Below, one piece after another: positions 36,623-45,724 of a stretch of DNA of 64,000 nt; the stretch's first letter is position 1; each line of letters opens with the position of its first letter. Source of the DNA: Mycolicibacterium sp. YH-1 (GTDB lineage: Bacteria > Actinomycetota > Actinomycetes > Mycobacteriales > Mycobacteriaceae); assembly GCF_022557175.1 (NCBI RefSeq), contig NZ_CP092915.1, positions 2,418,001 through 2,482,000 of the forward strand, in the 5' to 3' direction. The position numbers were made by a program, and so were the translations under genes. The notes below the pieces were generated by a model. That model ran no database searches and was not told where the DNA came from. It saw nothing but the letters and a program-made list of their open reading frames with translations.

Positions 36623-36652
36623 GGCCCCGCCGACCGATTGGCCGGCGGGGCC
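36623..36652 (+). terminator. importer operon terminator
   Basis: Perfect 10-bp stem GGCCCCGCCG / CGGCGGGGCC with a 10-nt loop, 18 nt after the ATPase stop. Confidence 0.75.
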
Positions 36653-36670
36653 TTCGGGTATGCCGGACCC

Positions 36671-37147
36671 ATGACTCCAGACATCCCGATATCGATAAAG
36701 GCAGAGGACGCCGGTCCGCGCCGCGTCAGCCGCAGCGTCCAGGTCGCGGCTCCGGTGGCCGATATCTTCGCCCTGGTCGTCGATCCCCATCGTCACCCGG
36801 AGATCGACGGCTCGGGAACCGTGCGTGACATCGACGTCGAGGGTCCGCACAAACTCGCCCAGGGGGACGAGTTCACCGTCGGCATGTCGCAGTACGGGGT
36901 GCCCTACAAGATCAAGTCCAAGGTCACCGAGGTCGAGGAGAATCACCTCGTCGAGTGGCAGCATCCGCTGGGGCACCGCTGGCGTTGGGAACTCGCGGAG
37001 GTCAGCCCGCGCACGACGAAGGTCACCGAGACATTCGACTACTCGACGGCGAAACTGCCCTTCGTCATCGAGCTCCTCGGGTATCAGCGCAAGAACGCCG
37101 ACGGCATCGAGTCGACCCTGCGGGCGCTCGCAGACCGATTCGCCTAG
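36671..37147 (+). CDS. SRPBCC (START-like) domain protein
   Basis: 158 residues from ATG 36671; the longer frame runs through the terminator and is rejected. A polyketide cyclase/dehydrase-like fold: RVSRSVQVAAPVADIFALVVDPHRHPEIDGSG at the N-terminus, then EWQHPLGHRWRWELAEV, and a C-terminal helix. Such proteins bind hydrophobic ligands. The specific role is unknown. It stands alone between two operons. Confidence 0.82.
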   Translation: MTPDIPISIKAEDAGPRRVSRSVQVAAPVADIFALVVDPHRHPEIDGSGTVRDIDVEGPHKLAQGDEFTVGMSQYGVPYKIKSKVTEVEENHLVEWQHPLGHRWRWELAEVSPRTTKVTETFDYSTAKLPFVIELLGYQRKNADGIESTLRALADRFA

Positions 37148-37246
37148 CGCACCCACCGCCGAAATCGTCGTCCCTGTCGTTGAGCGTGCGAGTTCGCGAC
37201 CCTGGGTTCGGTCTCAGCGGGCGACCGGTGGTCGAACCGGCAGCGC

Positions 37247-38209
37247 CTAGCGTGGCTCCATGCCCGCCGCACGGTAGGCGTCGTCGATGAGGGCCATGTT
37301 GGCCACGGCGTCGGTGTTGTCGAGCGGGATCGGGGCACCGTCGCGGACGTGCGCGGCGAAGGCCTCCAGCTGGTAGGTGTAGGAGGCGCGCCTGCCGTGA
37401 TGCTCGACGGTGGTGCCGGCCGACGTGCTGATCGTGATGCGGTCGTTCTCGTGCGGCTTGATGAAGTTGTGCACCAAAGCCTCTCCGCGGGTTCCGATCA
37501 GCCGCAGCGTGAACGAGTACTCGTCGGCGGCCATGGTGTTGGTCGACAGTCCGGTGGCGCCGGACGGGAACGCGACCTCGACATCGCACCACTCGTCGAT
37601 CCCGGGTGTGCGCTGACCCGCTTCGGCCCGCACGACCGAGGGCGCACCGAAGCGACGCATGATGTGCAGGCCGTAGCAGCCGAGGTCCATCAACGCCCCA
37701 CCCGCGAGTTCCAGCGACCAGCGCGGGTCCCCGGGTTGCGGTGCGGGCATCCCCATCCGGACCTCGACTCGGTTGAGCTCGCCGAGTGTTCCGTCGCCGG
37801 CCAGTTGCAGCGCCCGCTGTGTGACGGGATGGAAGTAGTAGTGGAAGCCCTCCATGACCGTGACCCCGGCGGCATCGGCGGCCGCCGCGACGTGCTGCGC
37901 CTCGGCGCGGTTGCGCGCGAACGGCTTCTCGGTCAGCACCGGTTTACCGGCCTGCACCGCCGCCAGGTTCCACGGTGCGTGCAGCGAATTGGCCAGCGGG
38001 TTGTAGACGACGTCGACCTCCGCGTCATCGATGACGTCCTGGTAGGACGCGACGACACGTTCGACGCCGTACTTCTCGGCGAACGACTCGGCACGCGAGC
38101 GGCCCCTGGCGGCGACGGCGACCAGCCGGTGGCCCAGTTCTCCTGCGGGCCCGACGATCGCCGACTCGGCGATGCGTGACGCGCCGAGCACTCCAATGCG
38201 GATGCTCAT
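37247..38209 (-). CDS. Gfo/Idh/MocA-family oxidoreductase
   Basis: 320 residues. N-terminal Rossmann motif GVLGASRIAESAIV, TEKPFARNRAEA as the EKP motif, and MEGFHYYFHPVTQRAL and MDLGCYGLHIMR as in dihydrodiol/1,5-anhydro-sugar dehydrogenases. Last gene of a four-gene operon, overlapping its upstream neighbour by ATGA. Probably an NAD(P)-dependent dehydrogenase of a cyclitol, sugar or xenobiotic diol. The substrate is unknown. Confidence 0.87.
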   Translation of the reverse strand: MSIRIGVLGASRIAESAIVGPAGELGHRLVAVAARGRSRAESFAEKYGVERVVASYQDVIDDAEVDVVYNPLANSLHAPWNLAAVQAGKPVLTEKPFARNRAEAQHVAAAADAAGVTVMEGFHYYFHPVTQRALQLAGDGTLGELNRVEVRMGMPAPQPGDPRWSLELAGGALMDLGCYGLHIMRRFGAPSVVRAEAGQRTPGIDEWCDVEVAFPSGATGLSTNTMAADEYSFTLRLIGTRGEALVHNFIKPHENDRITISTSAGTTVEHHGRRASYTYQLEAFAAHVRDGAPIPLDNTDAVANMALIDDAYRAAGMEPR

Positions 38210-39183
38210 GACGTGACGGATCGCAGATAGGCCACACTCGCCACGACGTCGGCCACCGGGCCCTCGCCGTCGGGTTCGCCGTCGAGGATCGTGTCCTGCT
38301 CGAGCACGAACCAGCCGTCGAAGCCGTTGTCCCGCAACACCGAGACGATACCCGCGATGTCCACGTCACCAGTGCCGAGCGGGGTGTACATGCCCGCCTT
38401 CACCGCCTCGGTGTACGTCAGCTCGCCCGACTGCACCTTGGCGGCCAGCGCGGCGTCGACGTCCTTGAGGTGGGCGTGCGCGACGCGGCCCGGCACCGCC
38501 TTGGCCAACTCCAGCGGGTCGGTGCCACCGATCAGCAGATGGCCGGTGTCCAGACACAGCGGAATCGACGAACCCTGTAGCACGCGGTCCACGTCGGCGC
38601 GGGTCTCGACCATGGTGCCGACATGTGGGTGCAGCACGGCCAGCAGCCCACGCTCGGATGCGATGGCGGCCAACCGATCCAGGTTGGTCAGCAGCGTGGC
38701 CCACTGGGTGTCGTCGAGCACAGGGCGCGAATCGTAGCCTTCGGCGCCCGTCGCGGCAGCGAGTACGACCACTCCGGCACCGGCTGCCACCAGGGACTCC
38801 AGCGGTCCGGCGAGATCACCGGCCGGGTCGTGATCCGCCCTGAACAGCACGACGGGCACGAAACCGCCCACGCACGCCAGGTCGTGCTCGCGCAGCACCG
38901 TTCTCAGGTCGTCGGTGTTCGTGGGAAGGAATCCCTCTGGCCCCAATTCCGTTGCGGTCAAACCCGCTCCGCGCATCTCGGCCAGTACCCGGTCCTGCTC
39001 CAGCTGGAAACCCCAGCCGGGCACCTCGCACACGCCCCATGAGATCGGTGCTCCGGCAACCTTGATTCCCCGGTCGCTGCGCTCCTGCCCGCCGGTGTCG
39101 ATTCCCCGGTCGCTGCGCTCCTGCCCGCCGGTGTCGATTCCCCGGTCGCTACGCTCCTGCCCGCCGGTGTCGATCGTGCTCAT
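38206..39183 (-). CDS. sugar phosphate isomerase/epimerase with repeat-derived N-terminus
   Basis: 325 residues. The first 36 or so are three copies of IDTGGQERSDRG encoded by a 36-bp tandem repeat. The normal enzyme starts at KVAGAPISWGVCEVPGWGFQ, the usual start of IolE-like TIM barrels; CLDTGHLLIGGTDP and HAHLKDVD hold likely metal ligands. No in-frame start lies between repeats and enzyme, so translation must begin at the ATG that overlaps the upstream gene's stop, adding a foreign N-terminal arm. Third gene of the operon. It is probably an inosose-type dehydratase or isomerase. Confidence 0.85.
   Translation of the reverse strand: MSTIDTGGQERSDRGIDTGGQERSDRGIDTGGQERSDRGIKVAGAPISWGVCEVPGWGFQLEQDRVLAEMRGAGLTATELGPEGFLPTNTDDLRTVLREHDLACVGGFVPVVLFRADHDPAGDLAGPLESLVAAGAGVVVLAAATGAEGYDSRPVLDDTQWATLLTNLDRLAAIASERGLLAVLHPHVGTMVETRADVDRVLQGSSIPLCLDTGHLLIGGTDPLELAKAVPGRVAHAHLKDVDAALAAKVQSGELTYTEAVKAGMYTPLGTGDVDIAGIVSVLRDNGFDGWFVLEQDTILDGEPDGEGPVADVVASVAYLRSVTS
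39064..39171. repeat. three tandem copies of a 36-bp repeat in coding sequence
   Basis: Copies at 39064-39099, 39100-39135 and 39136-39171, exact except one synonymous change at 39151 in the third. 36 bp keeps the frame. The core TCGCTGCGCTC also occurs near 18254 at the fdhF-fdhD junction. Confidence 0.95.
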
Positions 39184-40187
39184 GCGTTGCGGACCTCCGC
39201 GATGGTGACCGGCGCACCCCGGCGGAGTGACTCGGTGGCGGCTTCGGCGAGCCAGGCGACCTCGACGGCATCGGCGACCGTCGCGCCGGGGATCGCCTCA
39301 CCCTGCGTGACGCGGACGAACGCGGCCAACTCGGTCCGGAACGCCTCTGTGAAGCGGTCCATGAAGAAGTGGTGCGGCGGTCCGGTGGGAAAGTCGTTCG
39401 CGGGGTCGGTGTTCCGTAACGGCACGCCCTGGTCCCAACCCGCCGCGACGCTGTCCTCGAAGCCGTGGATCTCCAGGCGGCAGTCATACCCGCGGGCGTT
39501 GTAGCGGGCGTTGGACACCACGCCAAGGGCCCCGCCGTCGAACTTGACCACCACGGCGGCGGTGTCGACGTCGTCGTACTCGGTGAACAGCGGATCGCCC
39601 TGAACCGTTCCGGTGGCGTACACCTCGACGGCGCGCTGCCCGGTGATCCAGTTGAGGACGTCGAAGTCGTGCACGGCGCAGTCGCGGAAGATGCCGCCGG
39701 ACCCCTTGATGTAGTCCATCGGCGGCGGAGCGGGGTCCATCGTGGTGCTGCGCACCGTGTGTAGGACGCCAAGCGATCCGTCGTCCACCGCACGCTTGGC
39801 CGCGGCAAAGGCCGCGTCGAACCGGCGCTGGTAGCCGACCTGGACCGGCACGCCCGACTTGAGGATCACCTCGGCGATGCGGGCGCTCTCGGCAGCGGTG
39901 GAGGCGATCGGCTTCTCGCAGAACGTCGGGATACCGCGTTCGACGGCGGCCAGCGTCAGCGCCGCGTGGGCGGGTGTCGCAGCGGCGACGACCACGCCGT
40001 CCACCCCGGAGGACAAAAGTTCCTTCACGGTGTCAACGGCCTTGACGCCGTGCTTGGCGGCAACGGCGGCGGCGATGTCGGTGCGCTCGTCGGTGATCAC
40101 CAGGCCGTCGAGACCGTCCAGGCCGGAAAGGGTTTCGGTGTGGAAGGCGCCGATGCGGCCCAGTCCGATCACTCCGAGGGTGGTCAT
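39180..40187 (-). CDS. inositol 2-dehydrogenase-like oxidoreductase
   Basis: 335 residues of the Gfo/Idh/MocA family: GVIGLGRIGAFHTETL, EKPIASTAAES, VGYQRRFDAAFAAAK and FRDCAVHDFDVLNWITG, a pattern typical of bacterial inositol 2-dehydrogenases. It overlaps both neighbours by 4 nt. It is a second enzyme of IolG type beside the one at 25.2-26.2 kb and may take another inositol isomer or methylated inositol. Confidence 0.87.
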   Translation of the reverse strand: MTTLGVIGLGRIGAFHTETLSGLDGLDGLVITDERTDIAAAVAAKHGVKAVDTVKELLSSGVDGVVVAAATPAHAALTLAAVERGIPTFCEKPIASTAAESARIAEVILKSGVPVQVGYQRRFDAAFAAAKRAVDDGSLGVLHTVRSTTMDPAPPPMDYIKGSGGIFRDCAVHDFDVLNWITGQRAVEVYATGTVQGDPLFTEYDDVDTAAVVVKFDGGALGVVSNARYNARGYDCRLEIHGFEDSVAAGWDQGVPLRNTDPANDFPTGPPHHFFMDRFTEAFRTELAAFVRVTQGEAIPGATVADAVEVAWLAEAATESLRRGAPVTIAEVRNA

Positions 40188-41347
40188 GGGGTTCTCCGTT
40201 CGTTCTGCTCGCCGAGCGCGAGGTGCAGTGCTGTGGGGGACATGCCGTCGGCCAGGGCGGCCAGCACGGTATCGACCTGACTCGAGGGAGCCAGGCTGCC
40301 GATCGGTTGGTCGCGATCGAGGTTGGTGGGGAAGGCATAGCCCTCGGCGGTGGCGTTGACCGCGTTGGCCAGATCCCGATCCGACCGGCCTGCGGCCTTC
40401 ATCGCCAGCAGCGCCGGGTAGACGGCGTGGACCATCGCGGTGCGGTCCATGGACTCCATGGCGCGCCCGAACGGTGACGAGATCTGCAGCAGGTTGGCCA
40501 TCCGGGCGATGTCAGCCGATGTGTTCCTACCCGCGCCGTGATAGAGGGCTGGGTTGAAGAACACCGCGTCGCCCTTTCGCAGCGGCACCTGCACGTGGTG
40601 TTCGGCGAAGTACTCGATGAACTCGGGTCGGTAGAAGGCGATGTAGCCGGCTGCGAATCGCTGCGAGTGCGGCAGCAGCATGGTCGGTCCGCTGGCCAGT
40701 GGCATATCGCAGTGTGCGACGGCGCCCTGCAGGGTGAGCGCCGCCGACATCGCGTGCATGTGCGCCGGATAGGCGGCCAGCTGATCCTCATCGACGAAAC
40801 CGAGGTGATAGTCGCGGTGCGGAACCTGCGCGGCGCCACCGGGATTGACGACATTGACCTGTGAGGTCACCTGGTACCGCGGGCCGAGCCAGGCCTGTGA
40901 CACGACCGCAAGGGCATCGGCGGCGTAGTAGTCGGCGAACACATCGGGGGAGTGCAGCGCGAGCTTCTGCGCGGCGTTCCAGATCCGGTCGTTGGCGCCT
41001 GCCTTGCCGAAGTGGTCACCAGCGGCCGCGCCGTCGGCGCGCTGCTCGGCGATGAGCGCGGTGAAGGCGTCGCTGGCGCGGTCCACGACGTCGTGATTGA
41101 AGGCGTCCTCGAACACCACCACGCCGGGACCGTCGGCGAGCGCGCGGATCAGCTCGGCCTGCAGGGCGCGTCGGTCCGCGCTGGCGACCGTCTCGGCGTC
41201 GTAGACGAGCACGCCCGCACGGATGTCGGTCGCGAGCGGGTAGTCGGCGTGGACGGAGTCGCGGGAGACCTCGGCGTGAAAGGCCGCGAGATCGCAGTCG
41301 GATTCCTCGATCCATGCCCGTCGTGGGGCGGTGAGTGGTGCGGCCAT
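40184..41347 (-). CDS. phytanoyl-CoA dioxygenase-family Fe(II)/2-oxoglutarate enzyme
   Basis: 387 residues from ATG 41347. A PhyH-type double-stranded beta-helix: the H-x-D of PHRDYHLGF and the distal His in NPALYHGAGRN are the likely Fe ligands, and Arg follows downstream for 2-oxoglutarate. Such enzymes hydroxylate or demethylate small molecules. As first gene of the operon with two cyclitol-type dehydrogenases it could hydroxylate or demethylate the incoming substrate. The substrate is unknown. Confidence 0.85.
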   Translation of the reverse strand: MAAPLTAPRRAWIEESDCDLAAFHAEVSRDSVHADYPLATDIRAGVLVYDAETVASADRRALQAELIRALADGPGVVVFEDAFNHDVVDRASDAFTALIAEQRADGAAAGDHFGKAGANDRIWNAAQKLALHSPDVFADYYAADALAVVSQAWLGPRYQVTSQVNVVNPGGAAQVPHRDYHLGFVDEDQLAAYPAHMHAMSAALTLQGAVAHCDMPLASGPTMLLPHSQRFAAGYIAFYRPEFIEYFAEHHVQVPLRKGDAVFFNPALYHGAGRNTSADIARMANLLQISSPFGRAMESMDRTAMVHAVYPALLAMKAAGRSDRDLANAVNATAEGYAFPTNLDRDQPIGSLAPSSQVDTVLAALADGMSPTALHLALGEQNERRTP

Positions 41348-41428
41348 GCCCGCTAGTCTTGTTGTGACCTGAGCCGCAATCAACACCAGAAAACCATCAA
41401 AAAGCCATCACCTGCCGCGTCTGGCGGA

Positions 41429-41481
41429 GCGATTTCGGCGCGAAAAGGCGCGCTCAGCGCGGGTTAGCGCGCCGAAATCGC
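41429..41481. repeat. large inverted repeat in divergent promoter region
   Basis: Perfect 14-bp arms GCGATTTCGGCGCG (41429-41442) and CGCGCCGAAATCGC (41468-41481). An inner pair GGCGCGCT (41447-41454) / AGCGCGCC (41466-41473) partly overlaps. It lies between the PhyH operon and the LacI gene and may be a LacI operator or a dispersed palindromic repeat. Confidence 0.75.
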
Positions 41482-41500
41482 AGAGGAAGTGAGGGGAGAG

Positions 41501-42505
41501 ATGCCGCACCGATACAAGGTCCGCGAGATCGCTCAGCAGGCGGGGCTGAGTGAGGCGACGGTCGATCGCGTCCTCAATGACCGCGCCGGCGTCCGTGAGA
41601 ACACCCGCGCCGAGGTTATGCAGGCCATCGCCGACCTCGACAAACAACGTGCGCAATTGCGACTCAACGGCCGGCGCTACCTGGTCGACGTGGTGATGCA
41701 GACTCCGCAGCGGTTCTCCGACGCCTTCCGGGCCGCGATCGAGGCCGAACTCCCCGCGTTCGCGCCTGCGATGGTGCGGGCCAGATTCCACCTGTGGGAG
41801 GCGGGGTCGACGGCGCAGATGGTCGACGTGCTGTCGCGGATTCGAGGCAGCCACGGCGTCATCCTCAAGGCGCAGGACGAACCTGAGGTGGGCGAGGCCG
41901 TCGACCGCCTCGTCGACGCCGGGGTGCCCGTTGTCACCTACACCACAGACGTGCCGACCAGCGCTCGGTGCGGCTATGTCGGCATCGACAACCACGGCGC
42001 GGGTGTGACCGCGGCGTACCTCGTCGATCAGTGGCTGGGATCCGATCCATCAGGCGTACTGATCACACTGAGCCGCACGGTCTTTCGTGGCGAGGGTGAG
42101 CGTGAGGTGGGATTCCGGGCGGGGCTCCGCGGGTCGGGGCGACACATCGTCGAGGTCAGCGACAGCGACGGTATCGACGCCACCAACGAGGCGCTGGTTC
42201 TCGATGCGCTCGAGCGTCACCCCGATATCGAGGCGGTCTACTCGGCAGGTGGTGGCAACACCGCGACGGTGGCCGCGTTCGAGAGGCTCGGCCGGGCGTG
42301 CAGGGTGTTCATAGCCCACGACCTGGACGCGGACAACCGCCGCCTGTTGCGTGACGGCCGGATCTCGGTGGTCCTGCACAACGATCTGCGTGCCGACGCG
42401 CGGCTGGCGATGCGCCTGATTCTGCAGCAGCACGGTGCACTGCCCGCCGAGCCGTTCCGGCCGACCCCGATCCAGGTCATCACGCCGTACAACCTCCCGG
42501 CCTGA
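41501..42505 (+). CDS. LacI-family regulator
   Basis: 334 residues from ATG with GAGGGGAG upstream. N-terminal helix-turn-helix YKVREIAQQAGLSEATVDRVLNDRAGVRENTRA, then a periplasmic-binding-like sensor domain (VPVVTYTTDVPTSARCGYVGIDNHGAG). Divergent from the four-gene PhyH operon and upstream of a PfkB kinase, so it probably regulates both in response to a sugar or cyclitol. Confidence 0.9.
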   Translation: MPHRYKVREIAQQAGLSEATVDRVLNDRAGVRENTRAEVMQAIADLDKQRAQLRLNGRRYLVDVVMQTPQRFSDAFRAAIEAELPAFAPAMVRARFHLWEAGSTAQMVDVLSRIRGSHGVILKAQDEPEVGEAVDRLVDAGVPVVTYTTDVPTSARCGYVGIDNHGAGVTAAYLVDQWLGSDPSGVLITLSRTVFRGEGEREVGFRAGLRGSGRHIVEVSDSDGIDATNEALVLDALERHPDIEAVYSAGGGNTATVAAFERLGRACRVFIAHDLDADNRRLLRDGRISVVLHNDLRADARLAMRLILQQHGALPAEPFRPTPIQVITPYNLPA

Positions 42506-42593
42506 GCGTTGAATGGTTGAAATCCGACGAACCCCGATAGCATTTCGCCCCACGGCGCGCCAGAACGCGCCGACGTAGACCAGGAGATCATCG

Positions 42594-43442
42594 GTGTCGA
42601 GAGAACTCGTCAACGGCGTGACCGTCCTGGGCAACCTGGCGATCGACGTCATCAACGGAGCCCCCAGGACCCCGGGCGGCTGCGCGTCGTTCGCCGGCGT
42701 GGCGCTGCAGGCGGCAGGTGGACGCGGCCGCATCGTGGCAATGGGAGCCGAGCAGGACCACACGCTGTTCGCCCCGCTGCGGGAGCGGTTCGGCGATATG
42801 GTCACGATCCTGCCGGCCGATCGCACCAGCGGGTTCCGCCTCGACTACGAAGACGTCGACCACCGCCGTATGTCGGTCGACGCGATTGGCCCGGTGTGGG
42901 GGCGTGCCGAGGTAGAGGCCGCCGATCCCGACACCACGTGGGTGCACCTCGCGCCGCTGCTGCGTACCGACTTCCCGGCCGAGACGCTGGCGCTGCTGTC
43001 CGAGCGGGGCCATCGCGTCGCCTACGACGGGCAGGGCCTGGTGCGGGCCGACCGGTTGGGGCCCCTGGTGGAGGACAGCCACTTTCCCGCCGACCTTCTC
43101 ACCCACCTCGACATCCTCAAGCTCGCGGAGGACGAAGCCGTCGTGGTCGCTGACGGGGAATTTGACGCCGCGGTCGCCGCACGGTTGGGAGTGCCCGAGA
43201 TCGTCGTGACGTACGGATCCGAGGGGTGCGACATCCACGTCGATGGCACGGTCTCTCGCGTCCCCGCGGCATGGCGTGTGCTGGACGTGCAGACCACCGG
43301 CGCGGGTGACATGTTCACGGCCTGTTACGTCGCAAACCGGGCCGCGGGCGCCGAGCCGACACGGGCCGCCGAATTGGCGAGTGAACTGGTTGCCCGCGAA
43401 CTCGAGAAGCGGTTGCATGTCGGCTCGCCCGATCCCGTGTAG
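42594..43442 (+). CDS. PfkB-family carbohydrate kinase
   Basis: 282 residues from GTG with AGGAG upstream. Shorter than ribokinase. It keeps GGCASFAGVALQAAGG and the catalytic QTTGAGDMFTACYVANR with the base Asp. Probably phosphorylates the product of the adjacent cyclitol/sugar pathway, since it follows the LacI gene by 88 nt. That gap has a TTGAAA / TAGCAT pair (42517, 42538) with a short 15-nt spacer. Confidence 0.87.
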   Translation: MSRELVNGVTVLGNLAIDVINGAPRTPGGCASFAGVALQAAGGRGRIVAMGAEQDHTLFAPLRERFGDMVTILPADRTSGFRLDYEDVDHRRMSVDAIGPVWGRAEVEAADPDTTWVHLAPLLRTDFPAETLALLSERGHRVAYDGQGLVRADRLGPLVEDSHFPADLLTHLDILKLAEDEAVVVADGEFDAAVAARLGVPEIVVTYGSEGCDIHVDGTVSRVPAAWRVLDVQTTGAGDMFTACYVANRAAGAEPTRAAELASELVARELEKRLHVGSPDPV

Positions 43443-43786
43443 TCGCAGGTCGTGACGTTGTGCTGGGCAGATGCTCAGCAAGTGTGCGCGTGCCTACCGA
43501 TCGGTAACCGAGTCTTAGAGAATGCCATTCTCGAAAAGTGACGAAAGCCACAAATCACTGCGGTGGCACTTGACTTCACAGGGGCTGACCTGCGAAGTTC
43601 ATCGCCCTTTACGTGCGGGTAACCGGCGAGTCCGGTAAAGGTCAGACTAAGAGCAGTGCAATAATCGGTACTGCCAGTGACAGAAAAATCTGGGTGCACG
43701 TCATACCAGCGGCGCATCGCGCGGCAGCGGCCTCGATTGCGACATGGAATGACGTAGCCCACACCAAGCGTGAAAGGCAGGGCGTC
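43443..43786 (+). promoter_or_regulatory. 344-nt leader region of korAB with palindrome
   Basis: No convincing gene. It contains a perfect 15-bp palindrome GAGAATG-C-CATTCTC (43518-43532), a TTGACT at 43570-43575 without a good -10, and several short hairpins. The open frame that extends korA upstream to 43613 has poor codon use and is not counted. Confidence 0.45.
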
Positions 43787-45724
43787 GTGAGTCTGGACGG
43801 CACCGGCAACGGAACTGCCCCGCGGCAAAAGCTCGAGAAGGTCGTCATCCGGTTCGCTGGTGACTCCGGTGACGGCATGCAGCTGACTGGTGATCGGTTC
43901 ACCTCAGAGGCCGCCCTTTTCGGCAACGACCTTGCCACGCAGCCGAACTACCCCGCTGAGATCCGGGCACCACAGGGCACGCTGCCCGGTGTGTCGTCGT
44001 TCCAGATCCAGATCGCGGACTACGACATCCTCACCGCGGGAGACCGTCCCGACGTGCTGGTCGCGATGAACCCGGCCGCGCTCAAGGCCAACGTCGCAGA
44101 CCTGCCCCGCGGTGGCCTGATCATCGCGAACTCTGACGAGTTCACCAAGCGCAACCTGGCCAAGGTCGGTTACGAGTCCAATCCACTCGAGGGCGACGAG
44201 CTGTCCGACTACGTCGTGCAGGCGGTCGCCATGACCACCCTGACGCTCGGCGCGGTCGAGGCCATCGGCGCCACCAAGAAGGACGGGCAGCGCGCCAAGA
44301 ACATGTTCGCCCTCGGGCTGCTGTCGTGGATGTACGGCCGCGAGCTCGAGCACAGCGAGGCGTTCATTCGCGAGAAGTTCGCCCGCAAGCCCGAGATCGC
44401 CGAGGCCAACGTGCTGGCCCTGAAGGCCGGGTGGAACTACGGCGAGACCACCGAGGCGTTCGCCGTCACCTACGAGGTGGCGCCCGCGAAGCTCGACGCC
44501 GGTGACTACCGCCAGATCTCGGGTAACACCGCGATGGCGTACGGCATCGTCACCGCCGGTCAGCTCGCGAACACACAGGTCATTCTCGGCACCTACCCGA
44601 TCACGCCTGCCTCCGACATCCTGCACGAGCTGTCGAAGTACAAGCACTTCAACGTTCTGACGTTCCAGGCCGAGGACGAGATCGCCGGCATCGGTGCCGC
44701 CCTCGGCGCGTCCTACGGCGGCGCGCTGGGCGTGACCAGCACCTCGGGCCCCGGTGTGGCGCTGAAGTCCGAGGCCATCGGCCTTGGCGTCATGATGGAA
44801 CTGCCACTGCTGGTCGTCGACGTGCAGCGCGGCGGACCCTCGACGGGTCTGCCCACCAAGACCGAGCAGTCCGACCTGTTGCAGGCGCTCTACGGCCGCA
44901 ACGGCGAGTCACCGGTCGCAGTGCTGGCACCGAAGTCGCCCTCGGATTGCTTCGACATCGCGGTGGAGGCCTCGCGCATCGCGCTGACCTACCGCACGCC
45001 GGTGATCATCCTGTCCGACGGTGCGATCGCCAACGGCTCCGAGCCGTGGCGCATCCCCGACGTCACGACCTACGACGCTATCGACCACACATTCGCGAAG
45101 GCCGGCGAGCCGTTCGAGCCCTACGCGCGTGATCCCGAGACCCTGGCCCGCCAGTTCGCGGTGCCCGGCACGCCGGGTCTCGAGCACCGCATCGGCGGCC
45201 TCGAGAAGGCGAACGGCTCGGGCAACATCTCGTACGAGCCCGCCAACCACGACCTGATGACACGCCTGCGCCAGGCCAAGATCGACGGCATCACCGTGCC
45301 CGACCTCGAGGTCGACGATCCCAGCGGCGAGGCCGAGCTGCTGCTCATCGGGTGGGGTAGCTCATACGGTCCGCTCGGTGAGGCATGCCGCCGTGCACGC
45401 CGCAAGGGCATCAAGGTTGCGCACGCTCACGTTCGGCACCTCAACCCGTTCCCGGCGAATCTCGGCGACGTGCTGGCCAAGTACTCCAAGGTCGTCGCTC
45501 CTGAGATGAACCTCGGCCAGCTCGCCATGCTGTTGCGGGCGAAGTTCCTGGTAGACGTCCAGTCGGTGACCAAGATGGAGGGTATGGCGTTCCTGGCCGA
45601 CGAGGTCGAGGGCATCATCGACGCCGCGCTGGATGGAACGCTTGCTGAGAAGGAAACCGACAAGACCAAGTTCGCACGGTTGGCAGCGGCCACCGTGGAC
45701 GCTGGTGTGGGAGTAGACGCATGA
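43787..45724 (+). CDS. korA: 2-oxoacid:ferredoxin oxidoreductase, alpha (fused gamma-alpha) subunit
   Basis: 645 residues. GTG 43787 with AAAGGCAGGG upstream agrees with the start of KLEKVVIRFAGDSGDGMQ, the family N-terminus. The gamma-like part comes first (to about residue 190), then the alpha part with GYPITPASDILHELS-type sequence (here GTYPITPASDILHELS) and TSTSGPGVALKSEA. With KorB it oxidatively decarboxylates 2-oxoglutarate to succinyl-CoA and reduces ferredoxin, an anaplerotic alternative to 2-oxoglutarate dehydrogenase in mycobacteria. It overlaps korB by ATGA. Confidence 0.95.
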   Translation: MSLDGTGNGTAPRQKLEKVVIRFAGDSGDGMQLTGDRFTSEAALFGNDLATQPNYPAEIRAPQGTLPGVSSFQIQIADYDILTAGDRPDVLVAMNPAALKANVADLPRGGLIIANSDEFTKRNLAKVGYESNPLEGDELSDYVVQAVAMTTLTLGAVEAIGATKKDGQRAKNMFALGLLSWMYGRELEHSEAFIREKFARKPEIAEANVLALKAGWNYGETTEAFAVTYEVAPAKLDAGDYRQISGNTAMAYGIVTAGQLANTQVILGTYPITPASDILHELSKYKHFNVLTFQAEDEIAGIGAALGASYGGALGVTSTSGPGVALKSEAIGLGVMMELPLLVVDVQRGGPSTGLPTKTEQSDLLQALYGRNGESPVAVLAPKSPSDCFDIAVEASRIALTYRTPVIILSDGAIANGSEPWRIPDVTTYDAIDHTFAKAGEPFEPYARDPETLARQFAVPGTPGLEHRIGGLEKANGSGNISYEPANHDLMTRLRQAKIDGITVPDLEVDDPSGEAELLLIGWGSSYGPLGEACRRARRKGIKVAHAHVRHLNPFPANLGDVLAKYSKVVAPEMNLGQLAMLLRAKFLVDVQSVTKMEGMAFLADEVEGIIDAALDGTLAEKETDKTKFARLAAATVDAGVGVDA

